Below, one piece after another: positions 35,289 to 44,734 of a stretch of 64,000 nucleotides of DNA. The position numbers were made by a program, and so were the translations under genes. The notes under the pieces are model-generated. The model was not told the origin of the DNA. It did not search any database and saw only the letters and a program-made list of their open reading frames with translations. The stretch lies in contig JAOPKE010000006.1 in NCBI GenBank assembly GCA_025517465.1, positions 173,686-237,685 on the forward strand, in the 5' to 3' direction. The DNA comes from Halobacteria archaeon HArc-gm2 (GTDB lineage: Archaea > Halobacteriota > Halobacteria > Halobacteriales > Haloarculaceae). Position 1 is the stretch's first letter. Each line of letters begins with the position of its first letter.

Positions 35289-35891
35289 CTACGGAATCTC
35301 CGCGACGACGTCGGGGAGTTCGTCGGCACCGGCCCACTCGTGGCACCGCTCGCTGCTCAGGAGTCGCAGGTACGAGGCGGCCATCCCGTTGTCGTACCTG
35401 TCTCGCTCCATTTCCGGGTCGTCGTACGTCCGCTTCAGCACCCACGTCTTCTCCCGATACGACGGTGCGAACAGTAGCCCTAGCTCCCAGACGTAGCCGC
35501 CATCGAAGTCCTCTATCACCCCGACGATGTGGGTCGCCATGCCGCAGAGAATGTCGAACACGCGCGTCCAGAGTCCTATCTCCTCGGGTGTGAGGCCGAA
35601 GTCTTCCAGTTCGACGGCGACGGCCGGCGGGTCCCGTCGGGCGTCGAGGAGGTCGTAGACGGTTTCCCGTCGCGAGGCGGCTCCCGTCTCGCCACCGGCC
35701 CCGGCCACCAGGTACCGGCGCTCGTGTCCCTCGATCCGGTTCATCTGGTCCCCGTTTACCAGATCCTTGACGTGCTGGTGCTCGCTCGGGGTGAGACTGA
35801 TCGCCTCGACGTCGTCGATTATCTCCTCGGCCTCCGGAACTGTGTCGGTCCCGTCGTCGGCCACTTCCCGGTCTTCATCCCCGGAATTCAT
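35289..35891 (-). CDS. Uncharacterised protein, possibly with a nucleoside-hydrolase/TIR-like fold
   Basis: A 200-residue protein with a disordered acidic start. A region of alternating strands and helices contains AVELEDFGLTPEEIGLWTRV, then ATHIVGVIEDFDGGYVWELG and LLFAPSYREKTWVLKR. The VIEDFDGGYVWELGLLF pattern resembles the glutamate-bearing loop of nucleoside deoxyribosyltransferase- and TIR-like folds, but the match is weak. A TATA-like gtaattaaag is about 30 bases upstream of the ATG. Confidence 0.6.
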   Translation of the reverse strand: MNSGDEDREVADDGTDTVPEAEEIIDDVEAISLTPSEHQHVKDLVNGDQMNRIEGHERRYLVAGAGGETGAASRRETVYDLLDARRDPPAVAVELEDFGLTPEEIGLWTRVFDILCGMATHIVGVIEDFDGGYVWELGLLFAPSYREKTWVLKRTYDDPEMERDRYDNGMAASYLRLLSSERCHEWAGADELPDVVAEIP

Positions 35892-36054
35892 TGACTAATT
35901 TACAACATTGACGTGACTTTAATTACACGGACGCTACCTAGTGGATTTCGAGACGAGTTTGGATACCAGATGCGCATGTAGTTGTGGATCCTGTTGTGGT
36001 CCTACCTTCATCTGAGTGCAAGTGCTTATGGGCGTGGCGCGACAAGTCAGAGAC
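35892..36054. promoter_or_regulatory. Divergent promoter region
   Basis: The AT-rich tract near 35895-35925 drives the leftward gene. gcttatggg near 36024-36032 is the likely TATA element for the rightward HTH gene, about 25-30 bases from its ATG at 36055. Confidence 0.4.
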
Positions 36055-36498
36055 ATGAGGCCCACGACAGAGGCCGGTACCCAGGCGGAAGGGGCCCAGG
36101 GAGCCAGTAGCGACCGGTTCGATGCCTGGCGTGCGCTCCAGAAGGCGACCGACAAGAAGCGCGCAGACATCCTCGCCGACGTCGTCGGCCATCCGAAGGG
36201 GCTGCCCAGCGTCGAGGAACTAGACTACATGAATCCACCGCTGAGTGAGCACGCCGTTCGCCGGCACCTCGACACGCTGGCCGACGTCGGCGTGGTTCGC
36301 GAACGCGAGTTCGAACCGGGGGAACGGGTCGGCGGGTACCCCTACCAGTTCTACGAGCTCACGCCGGCGGCCCGCGCCCTGTTCGACCGGAACGGTCTCT
36401 TCCCCGAGGAGGCTTGGCAGCGACAGTACCAGTCCGTCGAGAAAACGCCCCGGATCCGGGACATCGAGGCGATGCCGCGGCCGGACGCGGACAGCTAA
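36055..36498 (+). CDS. ArsR/winged-helix regulator
   Basis: A 147-residue regulator: RFDAWRALQKATDKKRADIL, then LDYMNPPLSEHAVRRHLDTL with a recognition helix, and a wing through EPGERVGGYPYQFYELTPA. The architecture suits haloarchaeal PadR/ArsR-like helix-turn-helix proteins. ATG 36055 is preferred because the TATA-like element is at a leaderless distance; in-frame starts at 36016 (GTG) and 36028 exist. It converges with the phosphate operon and may respond to it, but that is unproven. Confidence 0.72.
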   Translation: MRPTTEAGTQAEGAQGASSDRFDAWRALQKATDKKRADILADVVGHPKGLPSVEELDYMNPPLSEHAVRRHLDTLADVGVVREREFEPGERVGGYPYQFYELTPAARALFDRNGLFPEEAWQRQYQSVEKTPRIRDIEAMPRPDADS

Positions 36499-36510
36499 TT
36501 CCCACGCCGC

Positions 36511-37500
36511 TCACTGGCCACACTTTTCTTCCCTGAGCGCCGCCCGGAGCCCGATGGCCGCGATAGCACCGCTCGCCTCGACCGCGTCGACGAGCGACCG
36601 GAAGACGACGCCGAGCCACGCCGGCGCGTCGTCGTCGAGCCGGTCGAAGCGCGCGACGTCGACGCGGTCGCAGTCGTCGAAGACGTCACAGGCGGTCTGG
36701 GCGGTGCCGTCGTCCAGCAGGACGTTCATCGACTGCTCGATACCGTCACGAGCGTCGTCGACCGTCGCGACGAGCGCGTCGGCGACGTCTGCGGGCACCG
36801 GCGTTCGCTGTCGTCGGGCGACCGTCCCGACGGTGGTGGCGTGCTCGACGATCCGTTCGAGTTCGGTCGCCGCGGCGTGGTAGTCGAACAGCGTCGTCCG
36901 TTCGACGCCGAGGTCGTCGAGCACGGCCGGATCGTCGAGCGAGCGGTCGAACTGCCGGCCCACGAGCGCCGCGAGCCGGCCCGCCTCTGTAGCGCGTTCC
37001 TCGACCCGGTGGGAGCCAACATCTTCGTCGACCAGTGTCGCCGCGGCGTCGCCGAGCGCCGAGTCCGCGACGAACTGTAGCTGGCGGAGCGACTGTTCGA
37101 GCGAGACGGTACTGGCGTCGAGGAGGCTCCGATAGACGACGCCGTCGTCGGACCGCTGAACCACGTCGACGCCCAGGAGCGACGAGGCCACGTCTCGCAG
37201 CGCGCGCTGGTCCGCAGATCCCACCGCGTCGCCGGTCACCTCGATGGCCTCGCGACCGGTCTCGTACGCGGCCCAGACCTGGCGCCGGAGGGTGTCGACG
37301 GACCCGTCGGTCGGGGCGAGCTGCAGCGGTTCGCGCTCCGGCTCCGCGTGACCCGCTGTCTGGACGAGCAGCGAGCCGTCCTCGTAGGGATGGACGCGGA
37401 CACGCGCGCCCGCTTCCAGCTCTTGCTCGCTGGCCCACTCCTTGGGGAGCGACACCGTGTACGTCGTCCCGCCGGCGATCTGGATCTTGCGCGTCTCCAT
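36511..37500 (-). CDS. phoU: PhoU-type phosphate regulator with SpoVT/AbrB N-terminus
   Basis: A 329-residue protein. An N-terminal AbrB-like swapped-hairpin (METRKIQIAGGTTYTVSLPK and LEAGARVRVHPYEDGSLLVQ) precedes PhoU-type three-helix bundles, recognisable from SLEQSLRQLQFVADSALGDA and DYHAAATELERIVEHATTV. This domain fusion is common in archaeal PhoU. It regulates phosphate uptake with PstB. It is the last gene of the leftward pst operon, two bases from pstB. Confidence 0.85.
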   Translation of the reverse strand: METRKIQIAGGTTYTVSLPKEWASEQELEAGARVRVHPYEDGSLLVQTAGHAEPEREPLQLAPTDGSVDTLRRQVWAAYETGREAIEVTGDAVGSADQRALRDVASSLLGVDVVQRSDDGVVYRSLLDASTVSLEQSLRQLQFVADSALGDAAATLVDEDVGSHRVEERATEAGRLAALVGRQFDRSLDDPAVLDDLGVERTTLFDYHAAATELERIVEHATTVGTVARRQRTPVPADVADALVATVDDARDGIEQSMNVLLDDGTAQTACDVFDDCDRVDVARFDRLDDDAPAWLGVVFRSLVDAVEASGAIAAIGLRAALREEKCGQ

Positions 37501-37501
37501 G

Positions 37502-38422
37502 CTATCCGAACTTGCCGGTGACGTAGTCCTCGACGCGCTGGCTCTCCGGGTTCTCGAATATCTGGTCCGTGTCGCCGTACTCGACGAGTTCGCCGCCGGT
37601 GAGGAAGACGGCGGTCTGGTCGGAGACCCGGGCCGCCTGCTGCATGTTGTGGGTGACGACGACGACGGTGTACTCCTCGGCCAGTTCCTCGATCAGGTCC
37701 TCGATCTTGGCGGTGGCGATCGGGTCGAGCGCCGAGGCGGGTTCGTCCATCAGGATGACGTCGGGGTCCGTCGCGAGACAGCGGGCGATGCAGAGGCGCT
37801 GTTGTTGCCCGCCGGAGAGGCCCAGCGCGTTGTCGTCCAGCCGGTCGTTCACCTCCTCCCAGAGGGCGGCCTGTTCGAGCGCTTCCTCGACGAGGGACGC
37901 CTCTTCGTCGACGTCGTCGCGGCCGAGCAGTCGCGAGAGGAACGTCGTATCGAGGTCGCCGTGCTTGCGCGGTCCGTAGGAGACGTTGTCCCGGATCGAC
38001 TTCGGGAACGGGTTGGGCTGCTGGAACACCATGCCGACGCGCTTGCGGAGTTCGACCAGGTCGGCGCGGTCCCGGTAGACCTCCTCGCCGTCGATCCGGA
38101 CCGACCCCTCGATCCGGGCGCTCCCGATGCGGTCGTTCATCCGGTTGAGACAGCGGAGGAACGTGGACTTCCCGCAACCCGAGGGGCCGATGAGCGCGGT
38201 CACGCTCCCTTCGGGAATCTCCATCGAGATGTCGGTGAGCGCGTGGTCGTCGCCGTAGTAGACGTTCAGGTCCTCGACGGCGATCTTCGCGTCGCCGTCG
38301 AACTCGTGGTCGACCCACTCCGCCCGGGTCCGTTCGTCTGTCTCGCCGACCGTGGTCGCGCCGCCGAGTTCGGCCGGGGACTGTGCCGCCTCCGTCTGCG
38401 TCTCGTTGAGTTCGGTACTCAT
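37502..38422 (-). CDS. pstB: Phosphate ABC transporter ATP-binding protein
   Basis: A 306-residue ATPase: Walker [10 protein letters not shown] (79-87), Q-loop QQPNPFP, signature LSGGQQQRL, Walker [14 protein letters not shown] and the switch His in [15 protein letters not shown]. An acidic N-terminal extension of about 45 residues is typical for halophiles. It powers phosphate import through PstCA. The ATG overlaps the pstA stop (atga), so they are translationally coupled. Confidence 0.95.
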   Translation of the reverse strand: MSTELNETQTEAAQSPAELGGATTVGETDERTRAEWVDHEFDGDAKIAVEDLNVYYGDDHALTDISMEIPEGSVTALIGPSGCGKSTFLRCLNRMNDRIGSARIEGSVRIDGEEVYRDRADLVELRKRVGMVFQQPNPFPKSIRDNVSYGPRKHGDLDTTFLSRLLGRDDVDEEASLVEEALEQAALWEEVNDRLDDNALGLSGGQQQRLCIARCLATDPDVILMDEPASALDPIATAKIEDLIEELAEEYTVVVVTHNMQQAARVSDQTAVFLTGGELVEYGDTDQIFENPESQRVEDYVTGKFG

Positions 38423-40029
38423 TCGTGTAATTTCCTCCTGAAATAGGTCCGCGAAGCGATGCCGACGGCGTAGAAGGTGAGGACGACGACGAGCAGGACC
38501 AGCGCCGTCCCCCAGCCGAAGGCGGCGTCGCCGCCGACGCCGGCCGAGATGATCGCATAGAGCTGGTAGGGGAGCGCGCTCGTCGCCTCCAGCAGTGCTG
38601 GGTTCGTGACGAACGGGGGCGACGAGGACAGCGCGAACCCGCCGACGACGTCGGCCGTCTCGGCCGCCGACGGTTCGGTCGCGCCCGCCATCGTGAGCAG
38701 GATGGGCGCGGTCTCGCCGGCGATGCGGCCGACGCCGAGGATGACGCCCGTGATGACGCCGGGCAGCGACGCCGGAACGACGACGCTCCGTATCGTCTGC
38801 CACTTCGAGACGCCGAGGGCGGCGCTGGCGTCGCGGTAGTCGTCCGGGACGGCGAGCATGGCCTCCCGGCTCGTGATGACGACCAGTGGCAGGAGCATGA
38901 ATCCGAGCGTCAACATCCCCGAGAGCAGCGACTTCGACCCGCCGAACCGGGGGACCAGGAACGCGTAGCCGAACAGCCCGAACACGATGCTGGGCGTGCT
39001 CCAGAGCGCGTTGGTCGCGACCTCGACGACCTGCGTGAACCGCCCTTCCTCGGCGTACTCGGCGAGGAAGACGGCGGCGCCGACGCCGAGCGGGACGGCG
39101 AACAGGACGGCGCCGACCACGAGCCAGACGGTGCCGACGATGGCCGGCAGGACGCCGCTGACTTCCGCGTACAGCGACACCCCGTTCATCACGAACGGCC
39201 AGTCGACGGGCCAGACGACCGTGTGGGCGAATCCGAACAGCCTGATCGTCGTCTCCGGCCCCGCGCCGGGACCGACGGTGATCCCCTGGACGACGACCGG
39301 TGCCCCCTTCGTGAACACGAACGCGAGGAGGCCGACGAGGACGCCCAGGATCGAGAGGACGTTCAGGTAGACGAGCGCGTACGCGCCCAGGTGGCGGCCC
39401 CGCGCGCCGAACCCGCCGTAGGCCTTCGCCCCCGCCCAGCCGACGAGGAGCGAACAGAACAGGACGATGATTGGAATCGCGATGGGTGCGGCGAACGTCG
39501 CCCGGAGGCCGACCGGCGACCAGGCCCAGTCGGGCCCGATGACGTCGGTGAGAAGCGCGAGCCCACCTAGCCCGGTCAGGGCGGCGACCGGGAGCGTGGT
39601 TCCGAGGTCCTCGCGCGGGAGCGCGGTGGCCGCGAAGCCGACGGCCCCGGCGAGGAGCGCCAGGGCGAGCCAGCCGACCGTCCCGAAGCCGAGCGTCTGT
39701 GACCCGACGAGGCCGCCGACGACGAACCAGACGCCGGCTGCCCCTGTGGCGGCGACCACGCCGGCGCTCGGTCGCGGGTCAGTCGGGACGAGGCCCCGGT
39801 GGGACGCGACGCCGAACCAGGCGAGCGCTGCGCTCGCAAGCGTGAGCAGTCCGCCGAGCAGCCGTGGCAACTGGACGCCCGCGACCGACTCCGTCACCGC
39901 GACGAGTTCGAACAGTCCGGCCAGGCCGAACCCGAACAGGACGACGGCGAATCCGACCGTCGCACCGGCGCCGAGTTCCAGGGTCGAGGTGTCCTCGCGA
40001 ACGAGGTCGTACTCGGTCGCCCCGCTCAT
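38419..40029 (-). CDS. pstA: Phosphate ABC transporter permease, long form
   Basis: A 536-residue permease, longer than a typical PstA (about 290) because about 250 residues of extra helices precede the transport domain. The core has the permease motif [20 protein letters not shown] and [25 protein letters not shown] helices ([15 protein letters not shown]). It pairs with PstC. Start chosen at ATG 40029; its end overlaps the start of pstB, and its own start overlaps the pstC stop. Confidence 0.92.
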   Translation of the reverse strand: MSGATEYDLVREDTSTLELGAGATVGFAVVLFGFGLAGLFELVAVTESVAGVQLPRLLGGLLTLASAALAWFGVASHRGLVPTDPRPSAGVVAATGAAGVWFVVGGLVGSQTLGFGTVGWLALALLAGAVGFAATALPREDLGTTLPVAALTGLGGLALLTDVIGPDWAWSPVGLRATFAAPIAIPIIVLFCSLLVGWAGAKAYGGFGARGRHLGAYALVYLNVLSILGVLVGLLAFVFTKGAPVVVQGITVGPGAGPETTIRLFGFAHTVVWPVDWPFVMNGVSLYAEVSGVLPAIVGTVWLVVGAVLFAVPLGVGAAVFLAEYAEEGRFTQVVEVATNALWSTPSIVFGLFGYAFLVPRFGGSKSLLSGMLTLGFMLLPLVVITSREAMLAVPDDYRDASAALGVSKWQTIRSVVVPASLPGVITGVILGVGRIAGETAPILLTMAGATEPSAAETADVVGGFALSSSPPFVTNPALLEATSALPYQLYAIISAGVGGDAAFGWGTALVLLVVVLTFYAVGIASRTYFRRKLHE

Positions 40030-41159
40030 CCCTGGTTCCCCCCGAGTTCGCGCTCCATGCGCGCCTCGATGATTTGTGACCCGACGCTGAGCGCGAGGAC
40101 CGTCACGAACAGGACGACCCCGGCGGCGAACAGCGCGTTGAACTGGAGGCCGTGGGCGTCCCCGTAGCGGGCCGCGATCAGCGAGGTAAGCGTCTCGTAC
40201 CCGTAGAAGGCGTTGTACAGCGGCTCCGGCAGGGCGGGGCTGTTGCGGAGCATCACCGTCGCGGCCATCGTCTCGCCGATGGCGCGGCCGACGCCGAGCA
40301 GGACGGCCGCCGAGACGCCGGAAGACGCCGCCGGCAGCGTGATGGCGGTCATCGTCTGCCAGTCGGTCGTCCCCAGCGCCAGCGACCCGCTCTTCATCGA
40401 CTCCGGGACGCTGTTGATGGCGTCCTCGGCGACGGAGACCACCGTGGGGAGCGCCATCAGGCCGACGACGAGGCCGACGAAGAGGTACGTCCCCTGGCCC
40501 ACGAGGTCGAACGCCTCGCTCGCCCACGGGCTGAGGATGGTGAAGCCGATGAAGCCGTAGACGATCGATGGGATGCCGGCGAGTATCTCGACGCCAGGCT
40601 TGACGAGTTCGCGCACCGTCGGCGGCGCTATCTCGCCGATGAACAGCGCGGCGGCGACCCCGAGCGGGCCGGCCACGGCCGTCGCGACGACGGTCACCAT
40701 CACCGTCCCGTGGATCATGGGGGCGAGCGAGTACCCGATCGGCTCGCTCACCGGGCTCCAGTTGGTCGTCGTGAACAGTTCGAGGCCGGGCACCTGCACG
40801 CCGAACACCGTCCCCGAGGCGTACTCGAAGACGGGCCACGCCTCGGCGAAGATGAACACCGTGATCAGGCCGAGGACGAGGATGGTCGAGGCCGTCATCG
40901 CGAACGTCATCGCGCGTGCGGTCAGCGCCTGGTGGCGCAGCCAGCCGTAGGCGAACGCGGCCAGGAACGCACCGAGCGCGAGGACGGTCAGCGGGGACTG
41001 GACGAGGAAGCCGACGAGCACGCCGATCAGCGCGAGGCCGCCGACGAGGCCGGCGGCGAGTGCGGTCGATGGCGTCTCGTCGACGAACTCCCGAGTCGCA
41101 GCGACGCGCCGCTGAACCGATCGGCGTCCGTCGTGAGGGGGTCGTCGGAGATCAGACAT
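40026..41159 (-). CDS. pstC: Phosphate ABC transporter permease
   Basis: A 377-residue permease. After an N-terminal basic segment (RRSVQRRVAATREF) come the first helices and the transport motif LALGTTDWQTMTAITLPAAS with GVGRAIGETMAATVML. Helices and the loop NWSPVSEPIGYSLAPMIHG are conserved in PstC. It is translationally coupled with pstA (4-base overlap). Confidence 0.95.
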   Translation of the reverse strand: MSDLRRPPHDGRRSVQRRVAATREFVDETPSTALAAGLVGGLALIGVLVGFLVQSPLTVLALGAFLAAFAYGWLRHQALTARAMTFAMTASTILVLGLITVFIFAEAWPVFEYASGTVFGVQVPGLELFTTTNWSPVSEPIGYSLAPMIHGTVMVTVVATAVAGPLGVAAALFIGEIAPPTVRELVKPGVEILAGIPSIVYGFIGFTILSPWASEAFDLVGQGTYLFVGLVVGLMALPTVVSVAEDAINSVPESMKSGSLALGTTDWQTMTAITLPAASSGVSAAVLLGVGRAIGETMAATVMLRNSPALPEPLYNAFYGYETLTSLIAARYGDAHGLQFNALFAAGVVLFVTVLALSVGSQIIEARMERELGGNQG

Positions 41160-41219
41160 TGGGTATCGAAATGGATAGATCGGGGTCGTGGATCGTGGCA
41201 GCCGCTGGCGGTCCGCTCG

Positions 41220-42374
41220 CTACACCTGGTCCGGGAGCTTCTCGCGCTCGGCCTCGATGTCCTTGGTCGGTAGCGGGATGTAGTTGTTCGCCTCGACGAA
41301 CGTCTGCTGGCCGAACTCGGTGAGGAACATGTTGATGAAGGCCGCTTCCTTCATGCTCGTCCCCTCCGGCGTCTCGTCGGTGATCCGGGTGTACATGTGC
41401 AGGTCCCGGTTCAGCGGATAGTCGCTGTCGAAGATGGTGTTCTCGGCGTCCTTGTCGGGCTCGTAGGTCGTCCCGTCGAAGGTGATCGCCACTGGCGAGA
41501 TGGCGCTGCTCTGGAAGGCCAGCGCCATGTAGCCGATGGCGCCGTCGTTCTGTTCGAGCACCGTCTGGACCTGCTGGTTCTGGCCCTTGCGGGTGTCGAC
41601 GTCCATCGGTGCATCGGCGTCACCGAGCATGTTGAGTCGGAACGAGGTGTCCGTCCCGGAGCCCTCGGCGCGGCCGACCACGTATATCTCCTGGTCGGGG
41701 CCGCCGACCTCGCTCCAGTTGGTGACGTCGCCCTGGTAGATGCCGCGGACCTCCTCGCCGGTGAGCTCCGTCACGCCCGCGTCGTAGATGGCCTGGCTCA
41801 CGAACACCGGCTGCCCGTCCCGGCCGACGACGTGGTCGACGTAGTTCTCGTCGCGTTTCTCCTCGCTGATGCCGAGTTCCGCCGTGATCGGTCCCGACGA
41901 GTTGCCGATGTCGACGAGCCCGTCGCGGACGGACTTACAGCCCGTCCCCGAGTGGCTCAGACCGACGCTCATGTTGAACGGCGCCTCGGAGCGGGTCTCC
42001 GTCGGTTCGAAGCCGTAGAGGCTCGCGAAGTAATCCGCGAGGTGCATGTCCGTGTCGATGCCGTACTGCTCCGGGCCCCAGTACTCCTCGTCGTCCGCCG
42101 GCGGGTTCCCGTTCCAGTAGGACCCGCCCTTGTTCGAGATGGGGTACACGGTCGAAGACCCCTCGGCGGACAGGTCCGACGGGCCGCTCGAATCTGAGGA
42201 TGCCTGGCTTCCCGACTGGTCTTTGACGACCGTCCGCGTCTCGACGCGCGGCGTCGGCGTCGACTGACTGCCGCTGCCGCCCGAGCACCCGGCGAACGCC
42301 GCCGTCCCCGCCGCACCGGTCGCCAGGATGAATTTCCGCCGCGATACGTCGTCCGGACGCTGGTCACGCGTCAT
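41220..42374 (-). CDS. pstS: Phosphate-binding lipoprotein of the ABC transporter
   Basis: A 384-residue extracytoplasmic protein that captures phosphate. A Tat signal (twin Arg12-Arg13 in SRRKFILATGAAG) leads to a lipobox ending at Cys30 (AFAGC), then a Ser/Thr-rich linker. The binding fold shows AEGSSTVYPIS near the first loop, SHSGTGCKSVRDG, GNSSGPITAEL and VGRAEGSGTDTSFRL. It is the first gene of the leftward pst operon, 60 bases before pstC. The true start is the ATG at 42374, not the longer frame. Confidence 0.93.
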   Translation of the reverse strand: MTRDQRPDDVSRRKFILATGAAGTAAFAGCSGGSGSQSTPTPRVETRTVVKDQSGSQASSDSSGPSDLSAEGSSTVYPISNKGGSYWNGNPPADDEEYWGPEQYGIDTDMHLADYFASLYGFEPTETRSEAPFNMSVGLSHSGTGCKSVRDGLVDIGNSSGPITAELGISEEKRDENYVDHVVGRDGQPVFVSQAIYDAGVTELTGEEVRGIYQGDVTNWSEVGGPDQEIYVVGRAEGSGTDTSFRLNMLGDADAPMDVDTRKGQNQQVQTVLEQNDGAIGYMALAFQSSAISPVAITFDGTTYEPDKDAENTIFDSDYPLNRDLHMYTRITDETPEGTSMKEAAFINMFLTEFGQQTFVEANNYIPLPTKDIEAEREKLPDQV

Positions 42375-42842
42375 CACCTGAGACGGGTGGGAGTACGGAT
42401 ATGAACGTGTATATGAGCTGTACGGCCCGTAACGGAGCGGAACGTACCTCTCAGTTGGCGACGTTCTACTAGGAGTTCTATATATTGCTTCGTACGATTC
42501 TGTCGTCTCTCGTCTGCGCAGATTTGGCCAGATGCGTAGGCGCGTTTGAGCCACGTTGCAGGGGCCATCGAAACAGTTTCCGAGGAATTCTCGCAACAGC
42601 GCTCTGCCCCTCGAGCTCGCTGAACACAACTTCCCGAGCCGCCTGATCTCGCCATTCTCACCTCTTAGGGCACGATTACTGGACTCGTCCTTCACAACCG
42701 GAATCGCACGCCGAAAAATGATATAGCGATATACGATTCATACAATTCTATGCTTGTTGCGCATGATTCACCGTTGACTGCGCAGACTCTTGCAGTCTAC
42801 GCAACCACAACAACTATTTGAATACCGATAGATGGCCCCAGC
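42375..42842. promoter_or_regulatory. Divergent region between pst operon and recombinase gene
   Basis: About 470 bases without a gene. The pst promoter probably uses the AT-rich tatatatt near 42479-42486 (long leader) or catata near 42400. The rightward gene has a TATA-like ctatttgaata near 42814-42824 at a leaderless distance. An imperfect palindrome lies at 42773-42805 (outer arms gttg and caac, inner agact and agtct). No phosphate-box was identified. Confidence 0.45.
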
Positions 42843-44105
42843 ATGGCGAAATCAGGGCACTCAGATTCCACACCGGACGTCCAGTGGACGCTCCTCGGCC
42901 TCGACGGCCTCGAAGACGCGTACTGGGACGTCGTCGCACCAGCGATGGAGGCCGATGGGCTCGATTCCGAGGCGGATCGTCCTTCACACTCCTGGCTGTC
43001 CGAACACGGGTTTCGCGGCCTGGTGTACGCCCTCCGGGAGTACCACGACCGCAGCTTCGCCGAGTTCTGGAACGACGTCCTCGGGCTCGAATCCGGGGGG
43101 TACGACTGGGGAATCGACCACGGACCGACCGTCGACGCACTCGAACGGTACCTCGACCGGCAGGCCCAGCGCCTGTCCTGGAGCGACAGCACGGTCGAGG
43201 CCCACGCCTACCGCCTCGGTCGTTACGTGCGCGCCTACGAAGACGTGAACGGCACAGCCGATCTTCTCACGCCCGTCGCCCGGGACAGTGACATCCCGCC
43301 CCACGAAGCCGTCGACGCCTGCTGGGACACCTTCGATGCGCTGGACCGAGACGTCGGCCGGCGGACGCTACGGCGGATCTACCGGACCACGTCGAACTGG
43401 TACACGACGCTGGTCAGCCGTCGCGAAGCGGCGCTGAACCCCACCGACGGCCTCGACTACGACTGGACCGTCGACGACGACCAGCGCGGCTCGAATCCGG
43501 CGCTGTCTCCCGATCACGTCCGGGCGCTGTTCGACGCCGCTTCGAATCCTCGCGAGCGACTGATCGTGGTCGCGCTCTGCGCCTGGGGCCTACGAACGAG
43601 CGAAGTGGCCGCACTGCACGCCCGCCAGCTGGTCCTTGACGACGAGAACCCCCACATTCGCTTCGACGAACGGAAGAACGGTCCGGGGACGGTCGCCGTG
43701 ATCTACGGGGCCGACACCGCTCGCGAACGCCTCGCCGAACTGGCCGACGAAGCCGATTGGTCCGGCTATCTCTTCCCGTCGTCACGGTCCGCCACGGGTC
43801 ACCGGTCGAAGAGCACTATCGGGAACTGGTTCGCCGACCTCGTCACCAGGGCCGACGTCCCCCGGCAGATCGGTGGCCAGAACACGGTCCCGCAGATGGG
43901 GCGACGGTTCTGGTACGACCGCTACTCGGACACCGTGGAGATGCTCGTCGAACACCAGGTCTCGGAGATCGCCGACGAACAGGGGAGCGCCTCTGCAGAC
44001 GTCGTCTGGCACGACTACCTCTCTGCCGACCGTCGACGTGAGCTGCGTCGCCAGTTCATGCGAGAGAAGCTGAGTGCCGCCTTCGAGTCCGCCGACGGGG
44101 AGTGA
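42843..44105 (+). CDS. Tyrosine recombinase/integrase-like protein
   Basis: A 420-residue protein. An N-terminal SAM-like helical region precedes a catalytic domain with Arg251 (WGLRTSEVAAL), Lys278 (RFDERKNGPG), Arg354 in PQMGRRFWYD, His390 and Tyr392 (VVWHDYLS). These fit the tyrosine-recombinase set R-K-HxxR-H/W-Y except that the first His of HxxR is Gln. It might resolve dimers, integrate DNA, or be a DNA-binding relative with weak catalysis. It sits upstream of 13-base iterons and a ParA gene, all in one orientation. Confidence 0.75.
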   Translation: MAKSGHSDSTPDVQWTLLGLDGLEDAYWDVVAPAMEADGLDSEADRPSHSWLSEHGFRGLVYALREYHDRSFAEFWNDVLGLESGGYDWGIDHGPTVDALERYLDRQAQRLSWSDSTVEAHAYRLGRYVRAYEDVNGTADLLTPVARDSDIPPHEAVDACWDTFDALDRDVGRRTLRRIYRTTSNWYTTLVSRREAALNPTDGLDYDWTVDDDQRGSNPALSPDHVRALFDAASNPRERLIVVALCAWGLRTSEVAALHARQLVLDDENPHIRFDERKNGPGTVAVIYGADTARERLAELADEADWSGYLFPSSRSATGHRSKSTIGNWFADLVTRADVPRQIGGQNTVPQMGRRFWYDRYSDTVEMLVEHQVSEIADEQGSASADVVWHDYLSADRRRELRRQFMREKLSAAFESADGE

Positions 44106-44209
44106 ATCGGCGCTCTGCCGCGCCGAATGCTGTACTGGCCGAACACTTCGTCGGAGCCGTAGTTCGTCTCTTCCCTCCCTCCTACAGCCAGTGGCTGACG
44201 CAAATGGTC
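44106..44209. other. Short gap before the iterons
   Basis: About 100 bases after the recombinase stop; nothing recognised. Confidence 0.3.
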
Positions 44210-44675
44210 GTTACAAACGTCTGTTGCAAACGACTGGTGCAAACAGTTGTTGCAAACAGTTGTTGCAAACAGTTGTTGCAACCAATTGGTTCGATCGTCG
44301 GTTACACCCCCCGTCTGGATCGTCCCAGTCGATTCGATCGAGCCCTGTGGTTGTCGGGATCGAGTCAATGATCCAGTCGTTACAAACAACTGTTTCAAAC
44401 GAGCGTATGAAACAATTGTAGCAACTAATTACTGCAAACAACCGTTTCAAACAGACGAAACGTACGTTGAAATCGATTGATCGTTGGAAATGTAGGCTAC
44501 AGGCGCTACATCCGACATTCTTCGTTCCGATTGTATCGAACAGATGTTCCAGCCGATTACTCCGAACGTTCGATGCAAACTCCTGTTGCAATCGTCCGTT
44601 GCAAACGACTGTTACAATCGGTTGTTTGAAGCAGGTGTTGCAAGCAAACGTTACAAACAACTGTTTGGTGTACGT
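44210..44675 (+). repeat. 13-base iteron field (gttrcaaacract), probable centromere or operator
   Basis: Three clusters of 13-base units in fixed phase. Cluster 1 starts at 44210, 44223, 44236, 44249, 44262 and 44275 (such as gttgcaaacagtt). Cluster 2 starts at 44379, 44392, 44405, 44418, 44431 and 44444. Cluster 3 starts at 44572, 44585, 44598, 44611, 44624, 44637 and 44650. Clusters 1 and 2 are 169 bases apart (13 x 13), and weakly matching units fall between them at 44301 and 44483. It lies directly upstream of ParA, where parS-like or self-regulatory sites are expected. Confidence 0.85.
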
Positions 44676-44702
44676 GGTACGTTGAATTGAAACGTCTGAC
44701 GA

Positions 44703-44712
44703 AAACTTATAC
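44703..44712 (+). promoter_or_regulatory. TATA element of the parA-like gene
   Basis: aacttatact lies about 23-32 bases upstream of the ATG at 44735, supporting a leaderless transcript and that start. Confidence 0.5.
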
Positions 44713-44734
44713 TCGAAGCCTCGCAACGGATGGT

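Noticed and set aside
38419..40839. Full 806-codon reading frame for PstA
   Set aside because: The part beyond 40029 runs over pstC and has shadow composition; the true start is [10 protein letters not shown].
44210..44675. CRISPR array
   Set aside because: The unit is 13 bases with no spacers of 30-40 bases, and it is phased without unique inserts.
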